Shown: positions 1 to 5,743, counted from the first letter of the stretch. The stretch: DNA of 7,119 bases from an uncultured Bacilli bacterium (GCA_947631885.1 CANRMZ010000063.1:1-7119), one strand, 5' to 3'. The notes: generated from the letters alone by a model not told the origin. Translations and numbers: made by a program.

Positions 1-44
1 AAAAAAAAAAAAAAAAAAAACAAGATTTTCTTGTTGAAATCTTG
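1..44 (-). terminator. Rho-independent terminator of the infC-rpmI-rplT operon
   Basis: On the minus strand an 8-bp perfect stem (CAAGATTT / AAATCTTG, positions 37-44 and 21-28, 8-nt loop) is followed by 20 consecutive T (positions 20-1). It lies 30 nt after the rplT stop, where the operon should end. The T-tract runs to the window edge, so its true length is unknown. On the plus strand no T-tract follows the hairpin, so it should work in one direction only. The same arms recur in the terminator at 5823-5860. Confidence 0.9.
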
Positions 45-74
45 CTTTCCTATGTCAATTTACGTGAAGTATAA

Positions 75-671
75 TTATTTTAAAGCTGCTAGTAATTCTT
101 CTTTTTTCATTGTTGAATAACCTTTGATGTTTTTGTCTTTAGCTAAAGCTTTAAGTTCTGCTAAAGTCTTTGAAGATAAATCTTCTTTTTTAGCAGCAGG
201 TTTTGCAATTTCTTTTTTAGGCTCTTCTGCTTTTGCTTCTTTCTTAGCTAGAACTTTAGGAGCTTCAATCTTTATAGCTTCTTTTTTGCTTGTTGTAATT
301 TCTTTTTTAGGAGCTTCTGCAGGTGCCTTTTTAGCAGTTTCTACTAAAGCTGCAAATGCTTTAGGATCATCGATTGCAAGTTCTGATAACATCTTACGGT
401 TAATTTCGATGCCAGATTTAGCAAGACCATTTATGAATTTAGAATAACTAATATCATTTAAACGGCAAGCTGCATTAATTCTTGTAATCCATAATTTTCT
501 AAAGTTTCTTTTATTTTGTTTACGGTCACGATAAGCATAAGCACCACTGTGGAATAATTGTTCTTGAGCAGTCTTATATAATCTATGCTTACTACCAAAA
601 TAACCTTTAGCTTCTTTTAAAACTTTTCTTCTTCTGTTTTTAGAAACAGTTCCGCCTTTAACTCTTGTCAT
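75..671 (-). CDS. rplT: 50S ribosomal protein L20 with a C-terminal Rho_N/SAP-like extension
   Basis: L20 is an early-assembly protein of the large subunit that binds 23S rRNA and, in Bacillus, represses its own operon through the mRNA leader. Residues 1-115 are a complete L20: basic N-terminal tail (MTRVKGG, KNRRRKVLKEAKGYFGSKH), then AYRDRKQNKRNFRKLWI and INAACR, ending near FAALVETAKK, close to the usual 117-119 residues. The protein continues to 198. Residues 116-164 are a low-complexity linker of Lys, Ala, Glu and Pro. Residues 165-198 (TLAELKALAKDKNIKGYS, then a KKEELLAAL helix) look like the helix-extended-helix fold of Rho N-terminal/SAP-type nucleic-acid-binding modules. That domain call is by eye. 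The start is ATG preceded by GGGGGAG at good spacing, 12 nt after rpmI. Extended ribosomal proteins are known in Mollicutes; what this tail does is unknown. Confidence 0.95.
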   Translation of the reverse strand: MTRVKGGTVSKNRRRKVLKEAKGYFGSKHRLYKTAQEQLFHSGAYAYRDRKQNKRNFRKLWITRINAACRLNDISYSKFINGLAKSGIEINRKMLSELAIDDPKAFAALVETAKKAPAEAPKKEITTSKKEAIKIEAPKVLAKKEAKAEEPKKEIAKPAAKKEDLSSKTLAELKALAKDKNIKGYSTMKKEELLAALK

Positions 672-683
672 AGTTTACTCCCC

Positions 684-878
684 CTATATAACTTGTGAAA
701 GTCTCTTGCTTTCACCCTTTGCTAAAGTCCCCTTATTTCTTCTTTGTCTAACTGCTTTAGCACTATCTTTTGCAGTTTTATGATTTCCATTACCTTTTTT
801 ATAAGTTAATGTTCCATTTTTCTTTTTGTTTAATACTTTACTTGATGCCTTATGTGTTTTTTGTTTAGATTTTCCCAT
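684..878 (-). CDS. rpmI: 50S ribosomal protein L35
   Basis: Small, very basic protein of the large ribosomal subunit, 64 residues, the normal family size. The N-terminal KTHKASSK block matches the family's K-T-H-x-(A/S)-x-K signature, and the C-terminal GESKRLSQ matches the usual GDxKRIKxML ending. Position between infC and rplT is the conserved order of this operon. The start ATG is 5 nt after the infC stop, and its ribosome-binding site (AAAGGAAG) lies inside the last codons of infC, so translation is probably coupled. The stop is TAG, followed at once by the G-rich ribosome-binding site of rplT; this shows that TAG is used as a normal stop here. Confidence 0.95.
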   Translation of the reverse strand: MGKSKQKTHKASSKVLNKKKNGTLTYKKGNGNHKTAKDSAKAVRQRRNKGTLAKGESKRLSQVI

Positions 879-883
879 ATTTA

Positions 884-1417
884 TTACTTCCTTTCTGTTT
901 TTTTGGGCGATAACATCATGTATACTTGACGGCCATCAATTGTTGGCTTAGTCTCGATATCTGCTACCTCAGATAATGAATCGGCAAAACGCATCAGAAC
1001 ATCGATTCCTAACTCTGGATGGGCTATTTGTCTTCCCTTAAAACGAATAAATGCTTTAATCTTATGTCCTTTAACTAGATAGCTTTCAGCATTTCTACGA
1101 CGGGTTTCAAAGTCACCGACATCTATCGTAACTGATAAACGATATTCTTTAATTTCTTTGCTAGTTTCTCTTTGCTTTTTTTGTTGCTCTTTTAGTTTCT
1201 TTTGCTTTTCATAACGGTACTTATTATAATCCATTACTTTAGCTACTGCAGGTATTGCAGTACCACTCATTAAAACTAAATCAAGACCTGCATAACTAGC
1301 AAGTGTTAATGCATCATTTAGATTTTTCATTCCTAATTTTTCACCATTAGGACCAATAACCATTAGTTCTTGAACCTTTATCTGATTATTAATTGGTAGC
1401 TCATCATTCTTTGCTAT
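884..1417 (-). CDS. infC: Translation initiation factor IF-3, probable AUA start
   Basis: IF3 binds the 30S subunit, keeps 50S off and proofreads start codon and initiator tRNA. The N-domain has VIGPNGEKLG and the LDLVLMS strand, followed by MDYNKYRYEKQKK and a Lys-rich linker. The C-domain has KEIKEYRLSVTIDVGDFETR and FIRFKGRQIAHPELG and ends in MMLSPKK. The first in-frame ATG (1363-1361) falls inside the conserved N-domain and would remove the family's PINNQIKVQEL segment. The frame continues upstream, and the only well-placed initiator is ATA at 1417-1415, 9 nt after a strong GGAGG. This gives MAKNDELPINNQ and 177 residues, a normal IF3 length. Non-AUG starts such as AUU are the rule for infC and underlie autoregulation by IF3, which rejects weak start codons. 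First gene of the infC-rpmI-rplT operon. Product very sure; the exact start is inferred. Confidence 0.93.
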   Translation of the reverse strand: MAKNDELPINNQIKVQELMVIGPNGEKLGMKNLNDALTLASYAGLDLVLMSGTAIPAVAKVMDYNKYRYEKQKKLKEQQKKQRETSKEIKEYRLSVTIDVGDFETRRRNAESYLVKGHKIKAFIRFKGRQIAHPELGIDVLMRFADSLSEVADIETKPTIDGRQVYMMLSPKKTERK

Positions 1418-1431
1418 ACTTAATCGCCTCC
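1415..1431 (-). promoter_or_regulatory. Ribosome-binding site that fixes the AUA start of infC
   Basis: GGAGG (1431-1427) sits 9 nt before ATA (1417-1415) on the minus strand. Between the in-frame TAA just upstream and the first ATG there is no in-frame ATG, GTG or TTG. The in-frame codons following the Shine-Dalgarno are CGA, TTA, AGT and ATA, so ATA is the only possible AUN-type initiator at usable spacing. An in-frame ATT lies upstream of the GGAGG and has no site of its own. Confidence 0.7.
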
Positions 1432-1440
1432 ATACAATTT

Positions 1441-1466
1441 AAAAGGTGGATATATAATATCCACCT
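1441..1466 (-). terminator. Attenuator hairpin in the infC leader
   Basis: A 10-bp perfect stem, AGGTGGATAT (1466-1457) with ATATCCACCT (1453-1444), 3-nt loop, is followed by TTTTAAATT on the minus strand. The T-run is short, so as a terminator it may be weak or conditional. It lies 13 nt before the infC Shine-Dalgarno. Its first arm can instead pair with an identical copy of the second arm upstream (1532-1523), which makes the hairpin one of two exclusive folds. Confidence 0.7.
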
Positions 1467-1509
1467 AAAAGCTCTAAGATAATAATTACTCGGCCTTTTA
1501 CCTATTGAC

Positions 1510-1536
1510 TCATTTATCAATCAGGTGGATATACAT
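1510..1536 (-). CDS. Possible 8-residue leader peptide upstream of infC
   Basis: A mini-ORF ATG to TGA encodes MYIHLIDK. It is preceded by AAGGAAAG (1546-1539), a fair Shine-Dalgarno with 5 nt between AGGA and ATG, and begins about 18 nt after the predicted transcription start. Codons 2 to 5 consist of segment I of the attenuator, so a translating ribosome would cover the arm needed for the I:II fold and should favour the downstream hairpin. Its stop overlaps a second tiny ORF (ATGA, encoding MSQ). With only eight codons it could be chance; the ribosome-binding site and exact overlap with the switch are the arguments for it. Confidence 0.35.
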   Translation of the reverse strand: MYIHLIDK

Positions 1537-1552
1537 CGCTTTCCTTTAAACA

Positions 1553-1586
1553 ACAACCATATTTTATAACACTAATATATGGTTGT
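1553..1586. repeat. 10-bp inverted repeat spanning the infC promoter
   Basis: ATATGGTTGT (1577-1586) and ACAACCATAT (1553-1562) are perfect inverted copies separated by 14 nt. One arm overlaps the -35 box edge and the spacer, the other the end of the -10 box and the probable start site. As RNA made by read-through from recA it would form a hairpin followed by UGUUUAAA, a poor T-tract, so it may be the recA terminator. As DNA it is placed like an operator. A smaller inverted repeat (GCTAAT/ATTAGC, 1590-1607) straddles the recA stop. No other recA terminator is visible. Confidence 0.55.
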
Positions 1587-1589
1587 CAA
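1561..1589 (-). promoter_or_regulatory. Sigma-A-type promoter of infC-rpmI-rplT
   Basis: TTGACA (1589-1584), a 17-nt spacer and TAAAAT (1566-1561) on the minus strand give a near-consensus promoter. Transcription should begin near 1554, about 137 nt before infC. The -35 box begins only 6 nt after the recA stop codon, so recA and the translation operon are packed tightly but have separate promoters. Confidence 0.85.
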
Positions 1590-1595
1590 GCTAAT

Positions 1596-1967
1596 TTATT
1601 CATTAGCGGTTTCTTTTTTACTTTTATCTTTTACTTTATTTGGCTTAAAGCCATAATGTTCTCTAATTTTATTTTCAAGTTCATCAGCTAAGTCAGGATT
1701 TTGTTTTAATAGTAAACGAACATTTTCCTTACCTTGGCCAATTTTCTCACCATTGTAGGCATACCATGCACCACTTTTTTCTAATATATCAATATCAGCG
1801 GCTAGATCAACAATTTCACCTTCCCGAGAAATTCCTTCACCATATAGAATATCAACAGTTGCCGTTTTAAATGGTGGTGCAACTTTATTTTTTACAACTT
1901 TTATATTGGTTTTATTACCACTTATTTGATCGGCCACTTTAATTTGTTCACCTTTTCTAACATCCAA
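1596..1967 (-). CDS. recA: C-terminal RecA fragment after the amber codon
   Basis: Conserved RecA sequence resumes directly after TAG with SSIRLDVRKG, then GNKTNIKVVKNKVAPPFKTA, ILYGEGISREGEIVDLA, KSGAWYAYNGEKIGQGKENV and REHYGF, with a short Lys/Glu-rich tail. It contains the end of the core and the C-terminal domain. The frame holds no ATG near its beginning; the only candidate initiator is TTG (1967-1965), with no well-spaced Shine-Dalgarno (the GGAAGAG is about 25 nt away). Independent translation is therefore doubtful, and this is best read as the second half of one gene. Confidence 0.5.
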   Translation of the reverse strand: MDVRKGEQIKVADQISGNKTNIKVVKNKVAPPFKTATVDILYGEGISREGEIVDLAADIDILEKSGAWYAYNGEKIGQGKENVRLLLKQNPDLADELENKIREHYGFKPNKVKDKSKKETANE

Positions 1968-1979
1968 ACGAATAGATGA

Positions 1980-2645
1980 CTAGACTTTTAAAGCTCTTCC
2001 TCCAGGAGTAGTTTCTGGATTACCAAACATTATTCCAACCTTTTCTCTAAGTTGGTTAATAAATATGGCTGTGGTTTTTGTTTTATTCATATTGCCAGAT
2101 AGTTTTCTCAAAGCTTGGGACATAAGTCTTGCTTGAAGCCCTACGTGACTATCACCCATTTCCCCATCAATTTCTGCTTGAGGAACTAGGGCTGCAACCG
2201 AGTCAATAACTATTAAATCAACTGCTTCACTTTTAACTAAAGCATCACATATTTCTAAAGCTTGTTCTCCAGTATCTGGTTGTGATAATAATAACTCATT
2301 AATATCAACGCCAAGATTTCTAGCATATACAGGATCTAAAGCATGCTCAGCATCGATGAAAGCCGCTCTTCCACCGTTTTGTTGGACAGAGGCTATCGCA
2401 TGTAAAGCAATAGTTGTTTTACCACTTGACTCAGGGCCAAATATTTCAATTATTCTTCCTTTCGGATATCCACCAACACCTAAAGCAATATCAAGTGATA
2501 AACTGCCTGAAGATGTTGTATCAATCTCCATATGCTCTTCAGAGCCTAGACGCATTATTGATTCTTCACCAAACTGCTTTTTTATATCAGCAAGAACTTG
2601 CTCTAAAGCTTTATCCTTGTCTTTTACTTCTTTGTTAATTTTCAT
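1980..2645 (-). CDS. recA: N-terminal 221-residue RecA fragment, the product expected without readthrough
   Basis: It includes the N-terminal polymerisation helix (residues 5-32), Walker A GPESSGKTT (70-78), the FIDAEHALDP strand (96-105), Walker B DLIVIDS (143-149), loop L1 around 157-165 and loop L2 with INQLREKVGIMFGNPETTPGG (196-216). It stops just after GGRALKV. The ATPase core therefore lacks its last beta strands and the whole C-terminal domain, so a stable active filament protein is unlikely from this piece alone. Confidence 0.75.
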   Translation of the reverse strand: MKINKEVKDKDKALEQVLADIKKQFGEESIMRLGSEEHMEIDTTSSGSLSLDIALGVGGYPKGRIIEIFGPESSGKTTIALHAIASVQQNGGRAAFIDAEHALDPVYARNLGVDINELLLSQPDTGEQALEICDALVKSEAVDLIVIDSVAALVPQAEIDGEMGDSHVGLQARLMSQALRKLSGNMNKTKTTAIFINQLREKVGIMFGNPETTPGGRALKV

Positions 2646-2675
2646 TTTGTCTCCTTATTTAACTCTGACAAATTA

Positions 2676-2704
2676 ATTGTAACTTAATATTTTTCAAAAG
2701 TCAA
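2676..2704 (-). promoter_or_regulatory. Sigma-A-type promoter of recA
   Basis: TTGACT (2704-2699), a 17-nt spacer and TACAAT (2681-2676) on the minus strand give a strong promoter with a start near 2669. The leader before the recA ATG is short, about 24 nt, and contains the AAGGAG ribosome-binding site. Confidence 0.85.
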
Positions 2705-2714
2705 CAAAAAATTG

Positions 2715-2728
2715 CAAATATTTGTTCG
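2715..2728 (-). promoter_or_regulatory. Possible LexA (SOS) box upstream of recA
   Basis: CGAACAAATATTTG agrees with the Bacillus-type LexA/DinR pattern CGAAC-N4-GTTYC/G in the whole first half-site, while the second half-site is degenerate. It ends 10 bp before the recA -35 box. recA is a standard LexA target in Firmicutes, which makes the position meaningful, but the second half weakens the call. Confidence 0.5.
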
Positions 2729-2733
2729 TATAT

Positions 2734-2768
2734 ATTTTAAATAAAAATTATTAGACTCTTCTAATAAT
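2734..2768 (-). terminator. Terminator of the pflB-pflA operon, overlapping the pflA stop
   Basis: ATTATTAGA (2768-2760) and TCTAATAAT (2755-2747) form a 9-bp stem with a 4-nt loop on the minus strand, followed by TTTTATTT. The upstream arm contains the final pflA codons and its TAG stop, so the hairpin can form only after the terminating ribosome leaves. The stem is AT-rich and thus of moderate strength. Confidence 0.75.
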
Positions 2769-3480
2769 CTTCATTTTTATATATTTGCATAAATTCTTCA
2801 TAAAGCTTATCGCACTTATCTTTATCCATCGCTGGCATATTCTCATATGGATTATATATTTTTAAAGCTTCATACTTTTCTATTCCTAATTTATGATAAG
2901 GTAAAAAATCTATTCTTGTTACATTCTTAATATTTTTAATAAACTTATTTAAACTAATTAAGTAATCTTTATTATCGTGTAATCCTGGGACAATGACTTG
3001 TCTTATCCAAACTTCTTTACCGCTTTCATTTAATGCATCAATAAATTTAAGGGTTTCATTAATATCACCTGAAGTTAGATCTTTATAATTAAGAGCATCC
3101 GTATGTTTAACATCAAGTAAAACTAAATCAACCATATCTAAAATATCTTTATAATCACCAAATCCGACACCCGCGGTATCTAGTGCTATATGAATATTTT
3201 CTTTTTTTAATATCTTACAAACTTCAATAACAAACTTACTTTGTAATAAAGGTTCTCCTCCGGAAAAAGTAACGCCTCCTTTATCCCCAAAATAGTTTTT
3301 GTTTTTTAATATTCTTTTAGCAAGATCTTCGGGAGTAAAGTTATCCTCACCTTTTACCCACATCTCAGGATTATGACAATACTTACACCTAAGCATGCAA
3401 CCTGATAAAAAGACAACAGTTCTAATGCCTGGGCCATCAACAAGGCCAAAGCTTTCAATAGAATCTACAGCTCCCATCAT
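2761..3480 (-). CDS. pflA: Pyruvate formate-lyase activating enzyme (radical SAM)
   Basis: This cytoplasmic iron-sulfur enzyme cleaves S-adenosylmethionine to place the glycyl radical on PflB under anaerobic conditions. Residues 27-38 hold the radical-SAM cluster motif CX3CX2C (Cys28, Cys32, Cys35, in SGCMLRCKYCHNP). SIESFGLVDGPGIRTVVF precedes it as in the family, and GVTFSGGEPLLQ (69-80) supplies the SAM-binding GGE. LLDVKHTD, WIRQVIVPG and DFLPYHKLG follow in the usual order. At 239 residues it is a normal length. The start ATG shares its first base with the last base of the pflB stop (TAATG), so the two are translationally coupled; a second ATG follows immediately and could also be used. 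The stop is TAG, inside the operon terminator stem. Confidence 0.96.
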   Translation of the reverse strand: MMGAVDSIESFGLVDGPGIRTVVFLSGCMLRCKYCHNPEMWVKGEDNFTPEDLAKRILKNKNYFGDKGGVTFSGGEPLLQSKFVIEVCKILKKENIHIALDTAGVGFGDYKDILDMVDLVLLDVKHTDALNYKDLTSGDINETLKFIDALNESGKEVWIRQVIVPGLHDNKDYLISLNKFIKNIKNVTRIDFLPYHKLGIEKYEALKIYNPYENMPAMDKDKCDKLYEEFMQIYKNEDY

Positions 3481-5708
3481 TACATCTTCTCATGGAATGT
3501 TCGAGATATTACTTCTTCTTGTTGTTTTCTTGTTAAACGATTAAATCTTACGGCATAACCAGATACTCTTATTGTTAGCAAAGGATATTTATCAGGATTA
3601 TTCATCGCATCAATTAGAGTTTCTCTATTTAAAACATTGACATTTAAGTGATGGGCTCCTTGTTTAAAATAACCATCAAGTAATGCTACTAAATTTTCTT
3701 TTTGATTTTCTTCATCCATGCCTAAAGCTGATGGAATAATTGAGAAAGTATTTGATATACCATCTTTACAACAAGTAGCATATTCAAGTTTAGCTACACT
3801 ATTTAAACTTGATATAGCACCATTTTCATCTCTTCCATGCATTGGATTAGCTCCTGGGGCAAATGGTTCACCTGCTTTTCTTCCATCAGGAGTAGCTCCT
3901 GTTTTAGACCCATATACCACATTTGAAGTAATAGTTAAGACAGACATGGTAGGTTCAGCTTTACGATAGCAATAATATTTTTTAAGTTCACTAAAGAATT
4001 TATTTAAAACTTCTTTAGCTATATCATCAACTCGATCATCATCATTACCATATTTAGGGAAATCACCTTCGATTGCAAAATCAGTAGTAATACCCTCTCC
4101 ATTTCTTATCGGTCTTACTTTAGCATATTTTATTGCAGATAGAGAGTCCGCAACTACCGAAAGCCCTGCGACGCCATAGGCCATATAGCGATGAACATTA
4201 GTATCATGAAGAGCCATTTGCCCAGCTTCATAAGCATATTTATCATGCATATAATGAATAATATTCATGGCATCACTATATATTTGAGCAACTTTTTCAA
4301 GTACTTTAAAATAGCCTTCTTTTACTTTATCATAATCTAAATACTCATCGGTATTCTTAGGAATATTTTCTAAAACTAAATCACCTGTCATTTCATCAAT
4401 TCCCCCATTGATAGAATAAAGAAGCGATTTAGCAAGATTACAACGAGCACCAAAGAATTGCATATCTTTGCCTAGTCTCATCGCAGATACACAACACGCT
4501 ATAGCATAATCATCGCCATAGATTGGCCGCATTAAATCATCACTTTCATATTGAATTGAATCAGTTTTAATGCTCATTTTAGCACAATATTTTTTCCATG
4601 CACTAGGTAATCCATTGCTCCATAAAACCGTCATATTAGGCTCAGGTGCTGGATCTAAATTAGTAAGCGTATTTAAAATACGATAAGAAGTTTTGGTAAC
4701 CATACTATTTCCCTCGGTAGTGATACCACCAATAGAACATGTTACCCAAGTTGGATCGCCAGAGAATAACTCATCATATTCAGGAGTTCTTAAATGCCTT
4801 ACTAAACGAAGTTTAATAACAAACTCATCAATTAATTCTTGAGCTTCTTCTTCGGTAATAAGTCCTTTTCTTAAATCTCTTTCAATATAGATATCAAAGA
4901 AAGCATCTACTCTACCAAGACTCATTGCTGCTCCATTATTTTCTTTAACAGCCGCTAAATAACCAAAATAAGTCCATTGAATAGCTTCTTTAGCATTAGT
5001 CGCAGGTCTTGAGATGTCAAAGCCGTAACTTTGAGCCATTTGTTTCATTTTATCTAAAGCCCTATATTGCTCTGATAGTTCTTCTCTTTCGCGAATCAAG
5101 CCACTATTCATTCGACCACATGGAGCATCCCACTCTTTTTTCTTTTGCTCCATCAAAAAGTCAATACCATATAAAACTACTCGACGATAATCACCAATTA
5201 TACGACCTCTTCCATAAGCATCTGGAAGACCCGTTAACAAACCTTCATGTCTTGCTTTTCTTATTTCTTCCGTATAAACATCAAATACCCCTTGATTATG
5301 AGTCTTACGATATTCATTAAAATAATGATCTACATCAGGATTTAATTTATAATTATATGCATTTAAAGAAGAATAAACCATTCTTATACCACCATAAGGG
5401 TTTATCATTCTTTTAAGCGGTTTATCTGTTTGAAGTCCTACTATTACATCATCATCTTTGCAGATATAACCTGGTTCAAAATTATTAATACCAGACATAT
5501 GATCAGTATCAATGTCTAATACACTTTTTTTAAGCTCTTCTTTTAATAAATCAGAACATTTATTCCATACTTTCTTAGTTTTATCGGTAGGTCCTGTTAA
5601 AAATGATTCATCTTCATTATAAGAGGTATAATTTCTTTTAATAAAGTCTGATACATTTATTTCATTACACCATAATCCTTCGTTAAATCCTTGCCATTCT
5701 TCTCTCAT
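3480..5708 (-). CDS. pflB: Pyruvate formate-lyase (formate C-acetyltransferase)
   Basis: It converts pyruvate and CoA to acetyl-CoA and formate in anaerobic sugar fermentation and is oxygen-sensitive through its glycyl radical. With the start chosen here it has 742 residues, close to the usual 740-760. The adjacent catalytic cysteines are in IACCVSAMRLG (Cys405-Cys406). The radical site is Gly717 in RVSGYAVRF, 25 residues from the C-terminus. PDAYGRGRIIGDYRRVVLYG and NLDPAPEPNMTVLW are family blocks. The open frame extends 7 codons farther to an ATG at 5729, but the AGGAG lies inside that extension, 8 nt before the ATG at 5708. The shorter form, MREEWQGF, is therefore preferred and matches the family's beginning. 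First gene of pflB-pflA. The window shows no formate transporter. Confidence 0.96.
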   Translation of the reverse strand: MREEWQGFNEGLWCNEINVSDFIKRNYTSYNEDESFLTGPTDKTKKVWNKCSDLLKEELKKSVLDIDTDHMSGINNFEPGYICKDDDVIVGLQTDKPLKRMINPYGGIRMVYSSLNAYNYKLNPDVDHYFNEYRKTHNQGVFDVYTEEIRKARHEGLLTGLPDAYGRGRIIGDYRRVVLYGIDFLMEQKKKEWDAPCGRMNSGLIREREELSEQYRALDKMKQMAQSYGFDISRPATNAKEAIQWTYFGYLAAVKENNGAAMSLGRVDAFFDIYIERDLRKGLITEEEAQELIDEFVIKLRLVRHLRTPEYDELFSGDPTWVTCSIGGITTEGNSMVTKTSYRILNTLTNLDPAPEPNMTVLWSNGLPSAWKKYCAKMSIKTDSIQYESDDLMRPIYGDDYAIACCVSAMRLGKDMQFFGARCNLAKSLLYSINGGIDEMTGDLVLENIPKNTDEYLDYDKVKEGYFKVLEKVAQIYSDAMNIIHYMHDKYAYEAGQMALHDTNVHRYMAYGVAGLSVVADSLSAIKYAKVRPIRNGEGITTDFAIEGDFPKYGNDDDRVDDIAKEVLNKFFSELKKYYCYRKAEPTMSVLTITSNVVYGSKTGATPDGRKAGEPFAPGANPMHGRDENGAISSLNSVAKLEYATCCKDGISNTFSIIPSALGMDEENQKENLVALLDGYFKQGAHHLNVNVLNRETLIDAMNNPDKYPLLTIRVSGYAVRFNRLTRKQQEEVISRTFHEKM

Positions 5709-5716
5709 TTTATACT

Positions 5717-5743
5717 CTCCTATTATCATTAATTATTTTAGCA
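5717..5743 (-). promoter_or_regulatory. Extended -10 promoter and ribosome-binding site of pflB
   Basis: TGCTAAAAT (5743-5735) on the minus strand fits an extended -10 box (TG-N-TAAAAT). No convincing -35 hexamer lies at 16-18 nt, so an activator could be involved. The start site would be near 5728, which puts the upstream ATG (5729) at or before the 5' end of the mRNA and supports the ATG at 5708. The ribosome-binding site is AGGAG (5721-5717). Confidence 0.55.

Larger units (their letters stand above)
1441..1555 (-). ncRNA. Ribosomal protein L20-type leader with exclusive folds
   Basis: The transcribed leader of infC-rpmI-rplT holds segment I (ATATCCACCT, 1532-1523), segment II (AGGTGGATAT, 1466-1457) and segment III (a copy of I, 1453-1444). 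I:II closes a 56-nt insert, while II:III forms the attenuator hairpin. Within the insert are a small ATTGA/TCAAT hairpin (1521-1504 area) and an AAAAGGCC...GAGCTTTT pairing that could form the inner helix of an L20-binding junction imitating 23S rRNA. In Bacillus the L20 leader of this same operon works by transcription attenuation. Assignment to that class rests on gene order, position and the switch design; a covariance-model scan was not possible. Which fold L20 favours cannot be read from the sequence. Confidence 0.7.
1596..2645 (-). pseudogene. recA: recA, full-length frame interrupted by an in-frame amber codon
   Basis: RecA forms ATP-dependent filaments on single-stranded DNA for recombination and for LexA cleavage in the SOS response. 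The frame from ATG (2645) to TAA (1596) is 349 codons, the normal family length, with no shift, but codon 222 (1982-1980) is TAG. The family reads ALK-F-Y-SS-(I/V)-RLDVR here; this gene reads ALK-V-stop-SSIRLDVR. The lost pair is Phe217-Tyr218 of E. coli numbering, and Phe217 is an important subunit-interface residue. Everything before and after is well conserved, so the change is recent, a sequencing or assembly error, or a suppressed codon. TAG is used as a true stop in rpmI and pflA, which argues against recoding, and the base after TAG is T, normally a favourable termination context. The ribosome-binding site AAGGAG, the promoter and a possible LexA box look intact. Confidence 0.85.

Noticed and set aside
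124..447. Plus-strand open frame opposite rplT
   Set aside because: It is the complement of the L20 linker repeats and has no ribosome-binding site or family likeness. The other plus-strand frames (2356-2676, 2414-2638, 3718-3969, 5009-5320, 6298-6480) are likewise opposite strong minus-strand genes.
1405..1434. Short ORF MEAIKYSKE from ATG at 1434 overlapping the infC start
   Set aside because: Its ATG lies just before the GGAGG and has no Shine-Dalgarno of its own, so it is probably chance.
1980..1982. TAG as a recoded sense codon in recA
   Set aside because: TAG ends rpmI and pflA at the expected family lengths and next to a ribosome-binding site or terminator, so general recoding is not supported. 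Rare suppression at this one site remains possible.
1965..1982. Intron or intein interrupting recA
   Set aside because: Conserved RecA sequence continues immediately after the TAG with no inserted bases; codon count matches an uninterrupted gene.
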